The notes under the pieces: generated by a model
Seen by the model: the letters and a program-made list of their open reading frames with translations, nothing else
Told to the model about the DNA's origin: nothing
Databases searched by the model: none
Assembly: GCF_000419765.1 (NCBI RefSeq)
Contig: NZ_ATTQ01000002.1
Span: 186,001-250,000 of the forward strand
Length of the DNA stretch: 64,000 nt
Direction: 5' to 3'
Source of the DNA: Rhizobium mongolense USDA 1844
GTDB taxonomy: Bacteria; Pseudomonadota; Alphaproteobacteria; Rhizobiales; Rhizobiaceae
Program-made: the position numbers and the translations under genes
In this document: in pieces, positions 15,605 to 24,496 of the stretch
Layout of the letters: every line of letters begins with the position of its first letter
Numbering within the stretch: position 1 is the stretch's first letter

Positions 15605-16150
15605 ATGAGTGAGCGGGAAAAGATGACGGCTGGCGAGTGGTATTGCTGCCTTGATGACGAGCTCGAGGGGTTGCGCCGGCTGGCGCGAAAGGCCGTTCAC
15701 CAGCACAACACGATGCAGCCGGACGAACGCGGCAATATGGCACCGGCGCTGGCGGTGCTGCTTGCGAAGGCGCCTGCCGACGCTTTCATCGAGGCGCCGT
15801 TTCATTGCTCCTATGGTGTGAATATAGCCCTCGGCAGTCGCGTCTACCTCAATGCCGGCTGTACCATCCTCGATTCGGGAACGGTGGTAATCGGCGAGCG
15901 GTCCATGCTGGGGCCGGGCGTGCATATATATTGTGCGGAACATCACAAGGATGCGGCCCTTCGCAAAGCCGGGATCGAGATGGCGCGCCCGGTTTCGATC
16001 GGGGAGGATGTCTGGATCGGCGGCGGCGCTACCATTCTGGGCGGCGTGTCGATCGGGGACGGCGCAATCGTCGGCGCAGGCGCGGTTGTGACGAAAGATG
16101 TGCCGAGCGGTGCGACGGTCGTCGGCAATCCGGCGCGAATCCATAAGTGA
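15605..16150 (+). CDS. Maltose/NodL-type O-acetyltransferase
   Basis: A 181-residue hexapeptide-repeat acyltransferase of the Maa/LacA/NodL group. It has the N-terminal maltose-acetyltransferase helix ([21 protein letters not shown]) and a left-handed beta helix with the [11 protein letters not shown] and [10 protein letters not shown] motifs carrying the catalytic His. The [20 protein letters not shown] block and VVGNPARI ending are standard. It transfers acetyl from acetyl-CoA to a sugar hydroxyl. It is not in a nod cluster, so a Nod-factor role is not implied. The start has GGGAGAGGCAG upstream. Confidence 0.9.
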   Translation: MSEREKMTAGEWYCCLDDELEGLRRLARKAVHQHNTMQPDERGNMAPALAVLLAKAPADAFIEAPFHCSYGVNIALGSRVYLNAGCTILDSGTVVIGERSMLGPGVHIYCAEHHKDAALRKAGIEMARPVSIGEDVWIGGGATILGGVSIGDGAIVGAGAVVTKDVPSGATVVGNPARIHK

Positions 16151-16225
16151 TTGCGATGCATGTCGGCCGTGGCCTTGATTGACCTCGGATGACGCTAGAT
16201 TAGGGCGAACACGGAGGATAGGGCG

Positions 16226-16678
16226 ATGAGCAATAACAACCTGCCATGGGAAGGTGGCTGCCGTTGTGGCCGGGTCAGGCTGAAGATCAGCGCAAAGCCG
16301 CTGCTCACCATGGCGTGCCATTGCACCGGCTGCCAGAAAATGTCGTCCAGCGCCTATTCGTTGAGCGCCGCGATTCCGGCGGAAGGCTTCGAAGTGACCC
16401 GGGGCGAACCCGTTATCGGCGGCCTGCATGGCTTAACAAGGCACTATTTCTGTCCGCATTGCATGAGTTGGATGTTTACGCGGCCCGAGGGCATGGACTG
16501 GTTCGTCAACCTGCGTGCCACCATGCTGGATGATACAACTTGGTTCACACCGTTCATCGAGACTTGGACGAGGGAGAAGCTGTCATTCGCCGAAACCGGC
16601 GCGGTATATAGCTATGAAACGCTGCCGGAAATGAATGTATATGAGGGGCTGGTGAAGGAGTATGTGGTGCGGGGATGA
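16226..16678 (+). CDS. GFA/CENP-V family zinc protein
   Basis: A 150-residue single-domain member of the glutathione-dependent formaldehyde-activating (GFA) family. Zinc ligands are visible as GGCRCGRVRL, ACHCTGCQKM and the CPHC pair. Family members bind glutathione, but most are not shown to be enzymes, so the role is uncertain. A GGAGGATAGGGCG stretch precedes the ATG. The gene stands alone, convergent with the decayed ccdA and lepA. Confidence 0.88.
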   Translation: MSNNNLPWEGGCRCGRVRLKISAKPLLTMACHCTGCQKMSSSAYSLSAAIPAEGFEVTRGEPVIGGLHGLTRHYFCPHCMSWMFTRPEGMDWFVNLRATMLDDTTWFTPFIETWTREKLSFAETGAVYSYETLPEMNVYEGLVKEYVVRG

Positions 16679-16697
16679 ACCTTCGAAGACGGGCCAT

Positions 16698-16907
16698 CAA
16701 ATTTGCCATACTTCACAAACGGTAGCCCGTGCCTTTCAGCGTAAGCGTCTGCTTCGGCTTCGCCTCCGCATTCTCCAGTCGCCGCAGGCGTTCGCGCTCG
16801 GCTTTGATCGCGCGGGCGATGCCGTCTTCGGCGGCGCGGGAGATGTTGACATTGAGTTGGCGTGCGGAGGAGACGATCTGAGCATCGAAAAACAGATTCG
16901 AGTCTTT
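16698..16907 (-). pseudogene. Relic of a ccdA-type antitoxin gene
   Basis: On the minus strand a frame without a start codon gives FDAQIVSSARQLNVNISRAA and AIKAERERLRRLENAEA, the ribbon-helix-helix and linker of CcdA antitoxins. The next frame then supplies the typical CcdA tail, DAYAERHGLPFVKYGKF. A frameshift thus splits the antitoxin. Right after it, ATGGCCCG sits where a ccdB toxin gene would begin, but only a few codons remain before the neighbouring gene. An upstream in-frame stop removes the N-terminus. This is a dead toxin-antitoxin locus. Confidence 0.72.
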
Positions 16908-16934
16908 TCAGACAGGCCGGCGCATGGCGATAGT

Positions 16935-16977
16935 CCTTCGAAGTTATGCGCAGGAAAATTGTGCCTAACTTCGAAGG
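16935..16977. repeat. Perfect 12-bp inverted repeat after lepA
   Basis: CCTTCGAAGTTA and TAACTTCGAAGG are separated by 19 bases, ten bases beyond the lepA stop. A related CTTCGAAG lies at 16681-16688, at the other end of the ccdA relic. No T-tract follows, so it is either a poor terminator or an old operator or insertion scar. Confidence 0.6.
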
Positions 16978-16986
16978 GAAAAGAAT

Positions 16987-18819
16987 TTACTCGTCGCCCA
17001 TTTTCAGCGCCGCGATGAACGCCTCCTGTGGGATTTCTACCTTGCCGAACTGGCGCATGCGCTTCTTGCCGGCTTTCTGCTTGTCGAGCAGCTTGCGCTT
17101 GCGGGTGGCGTCGCCGCCGTAGCACTTGGCGGTCACGTCTTTGCGCAGCGCTGAGATGGTTTCGCGGGCAATCACGTTGCCGCCGATCGCGGCCTGGATC
17201 GGGATCTTGAACATGTGCTTCGGGATCAGCTCCTTGAGCTTCTCACACATGTCGCGGCCGCGCTTTTCAGCCGCCGTCCGGTGCACCATCATCGACAGCG
17301 CGTCGACCGGTTCGCCGTTGACGAGGATCGACATCTTCACGAGGTTGCCTTCGCGGTGGTCGGTCAACGCATAGTCGAAGGAGGCGTAGCCCTTCGAAAT
17401 CGACTTCAGCCGGTCGTAGAAATCGAAGACAACTTCATTGAGCGGCAGATCGTAAGTCAGCATTGCGCGCGTGCCGACATAGGTAAGTTCGATCTGGATG
17501 CCACGCCGGTCCTGGCAGAGCTTCAGGATGCCGCCGAGATAATCGTCCGGCGTCAGGATCGTTGCTCTGATCCAGGGTTCGTGGATTTCGGCGATTTTCA
17601 CGACATCGGGCATGTCGGCGGGATTGTGCAGCTCGCGCTCCGTACCGTCGGTCATGTACATCTTGTAGACGACGGAAGGCGCGGTTGCGATGAGGTCGAG
17701 GTCGAATTCGCGTTCCAGGCGTTCCTGGATGATTTCGAGATGAAGCAAGCCGAGGAAGCCGCAGCGGAAGCCGAAGCCGAGCGCTGCGGAAGATTCCATC
17801 TCGAAGGAGAAGGAGGCGTCGTTGAGGCGCAACTTGCCCATTGCGGCGCGCAGATCTTCGAAATCGGCAGCATCGACCGGAAAGAGGCCGCAGAAGACGA
17901 CGGGCTGGGCCGGCTTGAAGCCCGGCAGCGCTTCCGCAGTCGGCCGCTTGTCCTCGGTGATCGTATCGCCGACGCGGGTGTCGGCCACTTCCTTGATGCT
18001 GCCGGTGATAAAACCGATCTCGCCAGGACCGAGGGAATCCACATTGACCATCTTCGGCGTCAGCACGCCGACGCGCTCCACCTGATACTTGGCATCGGTG
18101 CCCATCATGCGAATTGTCTGGCCCTTGGTCAGTACGCCATCGATGACGCGCACCAGAACCATGACGCCGAGATAGGCGTCGTACCAGCTATCGACGAGCA
18201 GTGCCTTCAGTGGCGCCTTTTCGCCGCCCGGGCTCTTCGGTGCCGGCAGCTTGTGAACGATCGCTTCCAGCACAGCCGGAATGCCGAGCCCGGTCTTGGC
18301 AGAAATCAGGACCGCGTCGGAAGCGTCGATGCCGATCACTTCCTCGATCTGCTCCTTGATGCGCTCAGGTTCTGCCGCCGGCAGGTCGATCTTGTTGAGG
18401 ACGGTGACGAGCTCGTGGTTGTTGTCGATCGCCTGGTAGACATTGGCAAGCGTCTGCGCCTCCACGCCCTGGGACGCGTCAACGACTAGCAGCGAGCCCT
18501 CGCAGGCCGAGAGCGAGCGTGAGACTTCGTAGGCGAAGTCGACGTGTCCGGGGGTGTCGATCAGGTTCAGGATGTAGGTCTCGCCGTCATCCGCCTTGTA
18601 GTGCAGACGCACGGTCTGCGCCTTGATGGTGATTCCGCGCTCGCGCTCGATGTCCATGTTGTCCAGCACCTGCTCGGACATTTCGCGCTCGGCAAGCCCG
18701 CCGGTCGTCTGGATCAGGCGGTCGGCAAGCGTCGATTTGCCGTGGTCGATGTGGGCCACGATCGAGAAATTGCGGATGTGGGACAGCGGAGTCGTCGGAT
18801 TGGTGCTCATGCGCGCCAT
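16987..18819 (-). CDS. lepA: Elongation factor 4 (LepA)
   Basis: A 610-residue translational GTPase, full family length. G-domain motifs are [17 protein letters not shown] and NKIDLP near the N-terminus. The LepA-specific C-terminal domain is present ([19 protein letters not shown]), ending [20 protein letters not shown]-4 acts on ribosomes under stress and during assembly or initiation. An in-frame ATG nine bases downstream (MSTNPTTPL) is an alternative start. It is divergent from the XRE-cupin regulator. Confidence 0.97.
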   Translation of the reverse strand: MARMSTNPTTPLSHIRNFSIVAHIDHGKSTLADRLIQTTGGLAEREMSEQVLDNMDIERERGITIKAQTVRLHYKADDGETYILNLIDTPGHVDFAYEVSRSLSACEGSLLVVDASQGVEAQTLANVYQAIDNNHELVTVLNKIDLPAAEPERIKEQIEEVIGIDASDAVLISAKTGLGIPAVLEAIVHKLPAPKSPGGEKAPLKALLVDSWYDAYLGVMVLVRVIDGVLTKGQTIRMMGTDAKYQVERVGVLTPKMVNVDSLGPGEIGFITGSIKEVADTRVGDTITEDKRPTAEALPGFKPAQPVVFCGLFPVDAADFEDLRAAMGKLRLNDASFSFEMESSAALGFGFRCGFLGLLHLEIIQERLEREFDLDLIATAPSVVYKMYMTDGTERELHNPADMPDVVKIAEIHEPWIRATILTPDDYLGGILKLCQDRRGIQIELTYVGTRAMLTYDLPLNEVVFDFYDRLKSISKGYASFDYALTDHREGNLVKMSILVNGEPVDALSMMVHRTAAEKRGRDMCEKLKELIPKHMFKIPIQAAIGGNVIARETISALRKDVTAKCYGGDATRKRKLLDKQKAGKKRMRQFGKVEIPQEAFIAALKMGDE

Positions 18820-18950
18820 ATAGCAGTGCCGCCCCCCGCCGCAAAGCGGAAAAGCAGGACTCCGTTTAGGATAAAATGCGCGTCATAGGCTGTGATTAAA
18901 AACCACTTGTTTCCATTATCGGATCATGTAGTTCTCTTATAGTAGAATCA

Positions 18951-19529
18951 ATGGATCGGACGATGGAACAGGACCTCGAAACGGCGATCGGCATTCGCAT
19001 CCGCAAGCTCAGGATCGAAAAGGGCCTGACGCTGGATGACCTTGCCAATGCCTCCGGCGTCAGCCGCGCGATGATCTCGCGCATCGAGCGGGCGGAGGCG
19101 AGCCCGACGGCCTCGCTGCTTGCAAGGGTCTGTGCCGCGCTCGGGCTATCGCTTTCAGCCTTCTTTGCCGATGAAAGGCAGGCCTCGCCACTTGCCAGAC
19201 GCCACGAGCAGCAGGTCTGGCGCGATCCGGAAACCGGTTATCTGCGCCGCTCCGTCTCACCACCCGCAACGTCGTCCGAGGTCGATATCGTCGACGTCGA
19301 GTTTCCTGCGGGCGCCTGCGTCAGCTTTCCGCCGCATACGGCAGGCCACGGCATGACCCAGCACGTCTGGGTGTTCGAAGGCGAGATGGAGATGACCACT
19401 GGCGAAACGGTACATCACCTTTTGCCCGGCGATTGCCTCTTCATGCCGGTCGGGGAGGGGCATGTCTTCCGCAATCCCACCAGCAAACCCGCCCGCTATT
19501 GCGTGGTGCTCAACCGTAGCACCCGCTGA
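18951..19529 (+). CDS. XRE-family regulator with C-terminal cupin domain
   Basis: A 192-residue regulator. A helix-turn-helix of the XRE type occupies about residues 12-68 (LRIEKGLTLDDLANASGVSR, MISRIERAEASPTASLLARV), and a cupin ligand-binding domain about 110-190 (HVWVFEGEMEMTTGE, LLPGDCLFMPVGEGHVF). This is the architecture of PuuR-like regulators. The acetyltransferase and acetylpolyamine-amidohydrolase-like genes that follow on the same strand make a polyamine or acetylated-amine signal plausible. ATG at 18963 is an alternative start. Confidence 0.88.
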   Translation: MDRTMEQDLETAIGIRIRKLRIEKGLTLDDLANASGVSRAMISRIERAEASPTASLLARVCAALGLSLSAFFADERQASPLARRHEQQVWRDPETGYLRRSVSPPATSSEVDIVDVEFPAGACVSFPPHTAGHGMTQHVWVFEGEMEMTTGETVHHLLPGDCLFMPVGEGHVFRNPTSKPARYCVVLNRSTR

Positions 19530-19546
19530 TGATTTCAGGAGAGACC

Positions 19547-20068
19547 GTGACCGTCATTCGTATTCTTGATGCACAACAGGCCAATGCGGCTATTCCGGAA
19601 CTTTGCGTGATACTCGCCGACTGCGTGGAGGGCGGCGCCTCAGTCGGCTTCATGCAGCCTTACACGGCGGCCGACGCCGCGCCCTATTGGAGGAGCGTCG
19701 CAGAAACAGTCGAGGCGGGCGTCAACCTGCTCGCCGTGGCTGAGATCGACGGAAAGATCGTCGGGACGGTGCAGGTCGGATTTGCCTCGATGCCGAACCA
19801 GCCGCACCGTGGCGATTTGAAGAAGCTGCTCGTGCATCGTTCTGCACGTGGCAAAGGTTTGGCACGGCTGCTGATGGAGGCGATCGAACACGAAGCCGCA
19901 AGACATGGCAAGCGCCTGCTGGTGCTCGACACAGCAACCGGCAGCGAAGCGGAGGCGATCTATCCGCGACTCGGCTGGGAGCGCGCCGGCGTCATCCCGG
20001 ATTATGCGATGTGGCCGGAGGGCGGCTATTGCGCGACCACGCTGTTCTACAAGCGCATCGCTCCCTAA
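19547..20068 (+). CDS. GNAT-family N-acetyltransferase
   Basis: A GNAT acetyltransferase of 173 residues. Motif A, which binds acetyl-CoA, is LLVHRSARGKGLARLLME, preceded by the beta-strand IDGKIVGTVQVGFA. The GTG start is chosen because TCAGGAGAGACC gives a good ribosome binding site; the ATG at 19529 has none. It follows the XRE-cupin gene by only 17 bases and precedes the amidohydrolase by about 60, so the three are probably one operon. The substrate is unknown; an amine is a reasonable guess from context. Confidence 0.87.
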   Translation: MTVIRILDAQQANAAIPELCVILADCVEGGASVGFMQPYTAADAAPYWRSVAETVEAGVNLLAVAEIDGKIVGTVQVGFASMPNQPHRGDLKKLLVHRSARGKGLARLLMEAIEHEAARHGKRLLVLDTATGSEAEAIYPRLGWERAGVIPDYAMWPEGGYCATTLFYKRIAP

Positions 20069-20129
20069 ACCATTGACAAGGCGTGCATCCGCCGCGCCTT
20101 ATCCGACAAAACAAATCAGGGAGAAGCCA

Positions 20130-21155
20130 GTGCGCGTCATCTATTCAGAAGACCACAAGCTGCGCGATGCCAAGACAGAGCTGCATGGCGGCCTGCTGGT
20201 GACGCCGTTCGAAGGACCGTTTCGCGCAGAGTGGATCCTGGAAGCAATCAAAGAGGCGGGCTTTTCGGATGTTGTTGCGCCCGAACGGCATGGACTGGAA
20301 ACGGCTCTGAAAGTGCATGACGCCGGCTATCTCGATTTCCTGTCGAAGGCCTGGACTTTGTGGCAGGCGAGCGGGGCCGCGGGCGAGGCGATCCCGACCT
20401 CGCTGCCGGTGCGCCGCGCAACGCAGCGCGTGCCGAACGATATCGACGGCATGCTCGGCTATTACGCCAATGCCACCGAAACCTCGATCACCAATGGCAC
20501 CTACGAGGCGGCCGTCGCCTCGATGCAATGCGCGATCACCGGCGCCGATTGGCTCAATGCCGGAAACCGGTTCGCCTTCTCGCTCTGCCGGCCTCCCGGC
20601 CATCATGCGGGCGTCGATCTCTTCGGCGGCTATTGCTTCATCAACAACGCCGCCGTCGCGGCACAACGCCTGCTGGATATGGGCGCAAAGAAGGTTGCGA
20701 TCCTCGATGTCGATTTCCATCACGGCAACGGCACGCAGGACATCACCTACCGCCGCGGCGACATCTTCTTTGCGTCGCTGCACGGCGAACCCGCCAATGC
20801 CTTTCCCTATTTCTGGGGCTATGCCGATGAAACCGGTGAGGGCGACGGCGAAAACTGCAATGCGAACTACCCGCTGCCGCGCGGCACGGCCTGGGCTGCA
20901 TGGTCGGCAGCGGTTTCGGATTCGCTTGCGCGCATCAAGGCTTTTGGCGCCGAAGCCATCGTCGTCTCGCTCGGCGTCGATACCTTCGAACGCGATCCGA
21001 TCTCCTTCTTCAAGCTGACTTCCGATGATTTCACACGCATGGGCGCGTTGATCGCCAAGGTGGGCCTTCCAGTCCTGACCTGCATGGAGGGCGGCTATGG
21101 CGTGACGGAGATCGGCCTCAACGTCGCTAATATGCTGAAAGGGCTGGAGGCCTAG
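20130..21155 (+). CDS. Histone-deacetylase-family acetylpolyamine amidohydrolase
   Basis: A 341-residue arginase/deacetylase-fold enzyme of the acetylpolyamine amidohydrolase group. The active-site dyad RPPGHHAG is present, the zinc ligands DVDFHHGNGTQ and SLGVDTFERDP are intact, and the transition-state tyrosine is in MEGGYGV. The N-terminal KTELHGG is also typical. It removes acetyl groups from polyamines or similar amines in the cytosol. The start is GTG with AGGGAGA upstream. It stands with a GNAT acetyltransferase and a PuuR-like regulator. Confidence 0.92.
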   Translation: MRVIYSEDHKLRDAKTELHGGLLVTPFEGPFRAEWILEAIKEAGFSDVVAPERHGLETALKVHDAGYLDFLSKAWTLWQASGAAGEAIPTSLPVRRATQRVPNDIDGMLGYYANATETSITNGTYEAAVASMQCAITGADWLNAGNRFAFSLCRPPGHHAGVDLFGGYCFINNAAVAAQRLLDMGAKKVAILDVDFHHGNGTQDITYRRGDIFFASLHGEPANAFPYFWGYADETGEGDGENCNANYPLPRGTAWAAWSAAVSDSLARIKAFGAEAIVVSLGVDTFERDPISFFKLTSDDFTRMGALIAKVGLPVLTCMEGGYGVTEIGLNVANMLKGLEA

Positions 21156-21165
21156 AAAGCCTTCG

Positions 21166-21720
21166 ATGGACGACCAAAATCAGCAACCCGATGTTCCGAC
21201 GCCGCGCATGCTCTCCTGGGCACGCAACTCGACGATCTATCGCCTCGAGCGCCGGATGATGACGGAAAAACAGCTCTTCGATGCGATCACGCGAAAGGCG
21301 AAGCAGAAGTTCGAAGACATCAGTCCGGCGCAGCTGAAGGCGCTTGCCGACTCGGCGGTCAAATTCGCCTACGACCAGAAGGCTCTGGACGACGTCGCCT
21401 ATGCTGCGGTGAGCACCCGCTCGGCGGTACGCGGCGGCAAGTCGAAACGGATCATCGCGCAGAAACTCTCCTCGAAAGGGGTGGCAAGCGATATCGTCGA
21501 TACCGCGCTCGAGCATGCAGACGATCTGTTCGCCGCCGTCGTCTTTGCCCGCAAGCGCGCCTTTGGTCCGTTCCGGCGTGGCGACCTTGATGAGAAGCAA
21601 AAGGTGAAGGAGCTTTCCGCTTTCGCCCGGAATGGATTCAGCTTTGAGATCGGCAAAAAAGTTTTTGGCATGAGCCCCGGCGAGGCTGAAGAGGTGCTCG
21701 AAACCAGGCTGGCGATTTAG
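21166..21720 (+). CDS. recX: Regulatory protein RecX
   Basis: RecX modulates RecA filaments. The 184-residue protein is built from three-helix repeats: LERRMMTEKQLFDAITRKA, then VKFAYDQKALDDVAYAAV, KRIIAQKLSSKGVASDIVD and a C-terminal ELSAFARNGFSFEI. It begins ten bases after the amidohydrolase stop on the same strand, so read-through is likely, although the functions are unrelated. recA is not nearby. Confidence 0.88.
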   Translation: MDDQNQQPDVPTPRMLSWARNSTIYRLERRMMTEKQLFDAITRKAKQKFEDISPAQLKALADSAVKFAYDQKALDDVAYAAVSTRSAVRGGKSKRIIAQKLSSKGVASDIVDTALEHADDLFAAVVFARKRAFGPFRRGDLDEKQKVKELSAFARNGFSFEIGKKVFGMSPGEAEEVLETRLAI

Positions 21721-21818
21721 CGTTTCGGTTCATAAAGCCCGCTTATGCTCGGATCAGAAGTTTGCATTTGCCGCTCTGCGATTGCGTTCGTATCAGTGGT
21801 GCAAATCAGGAGTGGGAA

Positions 21819-22730
21819 ATGGATCAGAAGACGGGCGAACCAGGGGCAAACGGCAGTGCCGTTGCGTTAACCGCAGCAGCGCCCGCCATTTCCGGCGGTG
21901 TTGCCGCCGGTGCACTCATGTGCCTGCTGTCGATGTCGTCCATTCAGTTTGGTGCGGCATTCTCTTCAAGTGCGATCGCAGCCTATGGATCGGCCGGTGC
22001 CTCCTGGCTGCGGCTTGCCTTCGCGGCAGTCATCCTTGCAATCGCCGTTCGTCCGCCATTGCTGCGCTACAGCCGCGAGCAATGGATCGGCGCACTGGTT
22101 CTCGGCACGACGACAGCGCTAATGACCATGTCCTTCTTCGCGGCGATCGAGCGAATTCCTTTGGGGCTTGCGGTAGCGATCGATTTTCTTGGTCCGCTTT
22201 CCGTCGCGACGTTCGGCTATGGCCTGACGCGGCGCCTGGTTTGGCCGGTGATCGCCGCAGCCGGTGTTCTCTTCCTCGCTTATGATGGCGAGCAATGGGT
22301 CGGCAATCTGCCCGGCGTGCTCTTTGCCTTCGGCGCCGGCGCGGGCTGGGCATGCTATATCATGCTGACGAAAAAGGTCGGAGCGGCGTTCAAGGGGCTC
22401 GAAGGCCTCTCCATGTCGCTGATCGTGGCAGCGGTGGTGGCGACGCCCTTCGGCTTTGCCGGGGCGGCGTCGAACCTCGATGGCTACGGTCTCGTCGAGA
22501 TGGCAGGTCTGGCGATCCTCGTTCCGCTCCTGCCCTATACCCTGGAAATGATTGCATTACGGCGGATGTCGACTGCCGCGTTCGGGATCCTCATGAGCTT
22601 GGAACCGGCAATCGGTGCGCTCGCAGGCTTCCTCATCCTTGCCCAGCCCATGACGCTGTTGCAGATGCTCGGGACCGCGCTGGTCGTTGCAGCGAGCGCA
22701 AGTGCGACCTTTTCGACGGAAGAAGCTTAG
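21819..22730 (+). CDS. EamA/RhtA-type DMT exporter
   Basis: A ten-segment drug/metabolite transporter of 303 residues with two EamA repeats, closest in style to the RhtA threonine/homoserine exporters (IERIPLGLAVAIDFLGPLSV, LRRMSTAAFGILMSLEPAIG). It should export amino acids or similar metabolites across the inner membrane. The start follows CAGGAGTGGGAA. Its stop overlaps that of the convergent globin gene by four bases. Confidence 0.87.
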   Translation: MDQKTGEPGANGSAVALTAAAPAISGGVAAGALMCLLSMSSIQFGAAFSSSAIAAYGSAGASWLRLAFAAVILAIAVRPPLLRYSREQWIGALVLGTTTALMTMSFFAAIERIPLGLAVAIDFLGPLSVATFGYGLTRRLVWPVIAAAGVLFLAYDGEQWVGNLPGVLFAFGAGAGWACYIMLTKKVGAAFKGLEGLSMSLIVAAVVATPFGFAGAASNLDGYGLVEMAGLAILVPLLPYTLEMIALRRMSTAAFGILMSLEPAIGALAGFLILAQPMTLLQMLGTALVVAASASATFSTEEA

Positions 22731-23194
22731 GCGGGCTTGCGCGCCGGATCGTCGAGTGCGGGGTTGTAGAATAGCGATAGCGTCAAACTCTTTGCGATGC
22801 GTTCCGCTGTCGCCATGAACCAGGCCTTTACCGCCGTATTCGGAGCGATATCGTCGAGCGTTGCGGCAAAGAGCTCCAGCCATTGCGGAAAGAGAGCCGG
22901 CGTCATGTTGGCAACACCGACATGGGCTTGCACCGGCTTCCCACCGTAGGCGCCGCTGCGGAATGCGACGGACGACCAGAAGCTTTTCATCTTTGCCATG
23001 TGCTCCGGCCAGCGGCCGGAAAGCCGGGCGTCGAAAACCGGGCCGAGTTCGGGATGCGCAAGGACGCGGCCGTAGAAAGTCTCGACCAGCCTGTCGATGA
23101 AGGCATTGTCGATGCCCATCGCATTCATATCCGTTTCCGCTCGCTGGCGGATTGCGGCGGCATGCGCCGCCCGGCCTTGCAATTCACTATTCAT
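22727..23194 (-). CDS. Group III truncated haemoglobin
   Basis: A globin of about 155 residues of the trHbIII group. FIDRLVETFYGRVLAHPELG is the B/C region, WPEHMAKMKSFWSSVAF the E helix, and VQAHVGVANMTPALFPQWLE carries the proximal histidine in the F helix. The glycine motifs of groups I and II are absent, as usual for group III. A role in oxygen, NO or peroxide chemistry is likely. An in-frame start at 23224 would add ten residues. Confidence 0.88.
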   Translation of the reverse strand: MNSELQGRAAHAAAIRQRAETDMNAMGIDNAFIDRLVETFYGRVLAHPELGPVFDARLSGRWPEHMAKMKSFWSSVAFRSGAYGGKPVQAHVGVANMTPALFPQWLELFAATLDDIAPNTAVKAWFMATAERIAKSLTLSLFYNPALDDPARKPA

Positions 23195-23331
23195 CTCAGA
23201 CCCATGGTCGCTTTGTTGCGGCACGCCTCATATAGGCACCTGCCGCTTCCAACTGAAGTCCACAATTCATCTTGCGGCAATCTGTCAGATCGACCGCCCG
23301 ATGCTTGACGCCTTGCGGTGCACTGTTTAGA

Positions 23332-23348
23332 TTTAGAATAATTCTAAA
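23332..23348. promoter_or_regulatory. Irr box (iron control element) of mbfA
   Basis: TTTAGAATAATTCTAAA is a perfect 17-base palindrome and matches the Irr-binding ICE consensus of Rhizobiales. It lies 15 bases before the mbfA start codon, where bound Irr would block transcription when iron is low. Confidence 0.85.
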
Positions 23349-23362
23349 ATGGAGCTTTTGTT

Positions 23363-24346
23363 ATGCTGCCGCAGTTTTTCAGGTCGTCCAAACGTTCGTT
23401 CAAATCATTGTCGGAACAGGAAATTCTGGCGCTCGCGATTGCCTCCGAAGAGGACGACTCCCGCATCTATCGTGCCTATGCCGACCAGCTCAAGGCCGCT
23501 TATCCCGCCTCGGCGCAGGTCCTCGAGGACATGGCGGACGTCGAAAGCACGCACCGCAAGTCGCTGATCGAGATACATCGGCAGCGTTTCGGCGAACGCA
23601 TTCCGTTAATTCGCCGCGAGCATGTCCAGGGCTTTTATGAGCGCAAGCCGGATTGGCTGCGCAAGAACCTGTCGCTGGAAGCGGTGCGGCAGGAAGCCGA
23701 GACGATGGAGGAGCAGGCTTATCGCTTCTACGTCGAGGCGGCAAAGCAGACTTCGGATGCCTCGACGCGCCAGCTTCTCGGCGATCTCGCGCTCGCCGAA
23801 CAGGGTCACGAAGACATTGCCAGGATGCTCGGCGACAAACATACGCCGGAGGGCGTAAAAGACGCCGAGGACGATACGGCGCGGCGGCAATTCGTACTCA
23901 CCTATGTGCAGCCCGGCCTTGCAGGCTTGATGGATGGTTCGGTCTCGACGCTGGCGCCGATCTTTGCCGCCGCCTTTGCGACGCAGGATACGTGGCAGAC
24001 CTTCCTCGTCGGCCTCTCGGCCTCGGTAGGCGCGGGTATTTCGATGGGGTTCACCGAAGCTGCGCACGACGACGGCAAGATTTCCGGGCGCGGTTCGCCA
24101 GTCAAGCGTGGTCTCGCCTGCGGCATCATGACAACGCTCGGCGGTCTCGGCCACGCACTGCCCTATCTCATTCCGCAATTCTGGACCGCGACGATCACTG
24201 CCGTCGTCATCGTCTTTTTCGAGCTTTGGGCGATCGCGTTCATCCAGAACAGATATATGGAAACGCCATTTCTGCGCGCCGCCTTCCAGGTCGTGGTCGG
24301 CGGCGGCCTTGTGCTAGCTGCCGGCATCCTGATCGGCAATGGGTGA
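23363..24346 (+). CDS. mbfA: Membrane-bound ferritin MbfA (iron exporter)
   Basis: A 327-residue protein joining a cytosolic ferritin-like (erythrin-vacuolar) domain (about 1-160) to a VIT1/CCC1-type membrane domain (about 180-325). Iron ligands in the first half are SEEDDSRIYRAY, ADVESTHRKSL, TMEEQAYRFY and LAEQGHEDIA. The second half begins FVLTYVQPGLAGLMDGSVS with a further GFTEAAHDD motif and ends in membrane helices. MbfA exports iron and protects against iron and peroxide stress in Agrobacterium and Bradyrhizobium. The start codon follows GGAG; the Irr box directly upstream fits the known regulation. Confidence 0.93.
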   Translation: MLPQFFRSSKRSFKSLSEQEILALAIASEEDDSRIYRAYADQLKAAYPASAQVLEDMADVESTHRKSLIEIHRQRFGERIPLIRREHVQGFYERKPDWLRKNLSLEAVRQEAETMEEQAYRFYVEAAKQTSDASTRQLLGDLALAEQGHEDIARMLGDKHTPEGVKDAEDDTARRQFVLTYVQPGLAGLMDGSVSTLAPIFAAAFATQDTWQTFLVGLSASVGAGISMGFTEAAHDDGKISGRGSPVKRGLACGIMTTLGGLGHALPYLIPQFWTATITAVVIVFFELWAIAFIQNRYMETPFLRAAFQVVVGGGLVLAAGILIGNG

Positions 24347-24496
24347 GGCCCGGCGCGCAGCCGAAGCAATCGACAACGTGACACGATTGCAGCGCCGAAC
24401 GCGTTGAGCTCAAGCGAAAGGCCGGGAGACCGTGCGGCAAACACAGTCTCACAAAGCGGCCGACCGTCGCAGGCCCTAGTGGTGAAGTTGAATCTC

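Noticed and set aside
17215..18489. 424-codon plus-strand open frame
   Set aside because: Antisense of lepA.
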